This document shows positions 63,957 to 64,000 of a stretch of DNA of 64,000 nt, in pieces. The notes below the pieces were generated by a model. The model was not told the DNA's origin. It saw only the letters and a list, made by a program, of their open reading frames with translations, and did not search any database. This DNA comes from Demequina sp. NBRC 110056 (GTDB lineage Bacteria; Actinomycetota; Actinomycetes; Actinomycetales; Demequinaceae). Location of the stretch: assembly GCF_002090155.1 (NCBI RefSeq), contig NZ_BBRM01000003.1:62001-126000 (forward strand), read 5' to 3'. A program made the translations under genes and the position numbers. Position 1 is the stretch's first letter. Each line of letters starts with the position of its first letter.

Positions 63957-64000
63957 CGGCGCGACCTTGCGACGGGTCGCGTCCGGCTTGCCCGCACGAA

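Noticed and set aside
63788-63997. Minus-strand frame at the end of the window
   Set aside because: It overlaps the purL end, is Arg/Ala/Pro-rich throughout and lacks a ribosome-binding site.

Overview
The window is about 64 kb of very GC-rich (roughly 70% by eye), gene-dense DNA with actinobacterial features. These include a split formylglycinamidine ribonucleotide synthase (PurS, PurQ and PurL as separate proteins), an actinobacterial-type class II aldolase, GTG starts, many 4-bp ATGA/GTGA overlaps, and a recurring TANNNT -10 hexamer 6-9 nt in front of start codons, which points to leaderless transcripts. A chromosomal segment from the order Micrococcales (Demequina/Cellulomonas-like) is my best guess; that is inference, because there is no rRNA or other taxonomic marker here. 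I saw no rRNA, tRNA, CRISPR array, prophage, transposase or replication origin.

Layout. 0-16 kb is housekeeping: the 3' end of a DtxR-type metalloregulator, class II aldolase, purA, then purD-purC and purS-purQ, with small regulators and enzymes between them, a dGTPase and a GNAT/P-loop fusion. Two related small lipoproteins flank purDC. 16-20 kb holds an 865-residue fusion of a TIM-barrel domain, a low-complexity linker and an APH-like kinase, then an Asp/Glu racemase. 20-27 kb is a monosaccharide ABC uptake locus (ATPase, permease, binding protein) divergent from a ROK repressor and an orphan ATPase. 27-35 kb has a copper-type MerR regulator, pntAB transhydrogenase, a wall-anchored protein with five DUF5979 repeats, and copZ-copA. 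35-39 kb has two PrsW-type intramembrane proteases, a single-pass membrane protein coupled to one of them, and metZ. 39-46 kb is a LacI-controlled alpha-xyloside operon (binding protein, two permeases, YicI-like alpha-xylosidase). 46-51 kb has a large lamin-tail-domain surface protein, a 47-residue membrane peptide, rhodanese, an ArsR regulator and a VOC protein. 51-60 kb is one long minus-strand block: histidine kinase, phosphoribosyltransferase, response regulator, ABC ATPase and three tandem FtsX-like permeases. A hypothetical gene, a 119-bp-period intergenic repeat and purL close the window.

How the genes work together. purA, D, C, S, Q and L supply most of the inosinate/adenylate branch; purL lies about 52 kb from its partners purSQ. 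The two sugar loci suggest life on plant cell-wall sugars: xyloglucan-type alpha-xylosides enter through one importer and are cut by the alpha-xylosidase, and free monosaccharides enter through the other. merR and copZ-copA carry the same operator-like sequence, which links a regulator and its probable target 5.8 kb apart. The kinase/regulator pair very likely controls the three-permease exporter beside it.

The strongest unexplained signal is in the DNA rather than in any one gene. The oriented decamer GCCGATGCGC occurs about 32 times on the two strands, inside genes and between them, with longer conserved flanks in intergenic copies. There are three further dispersed intergenic repeat families: a BamHI-centred palindrome, a double palindrome with a fixed 41-bp period, and the 119-bp-period pair upstream of purL.
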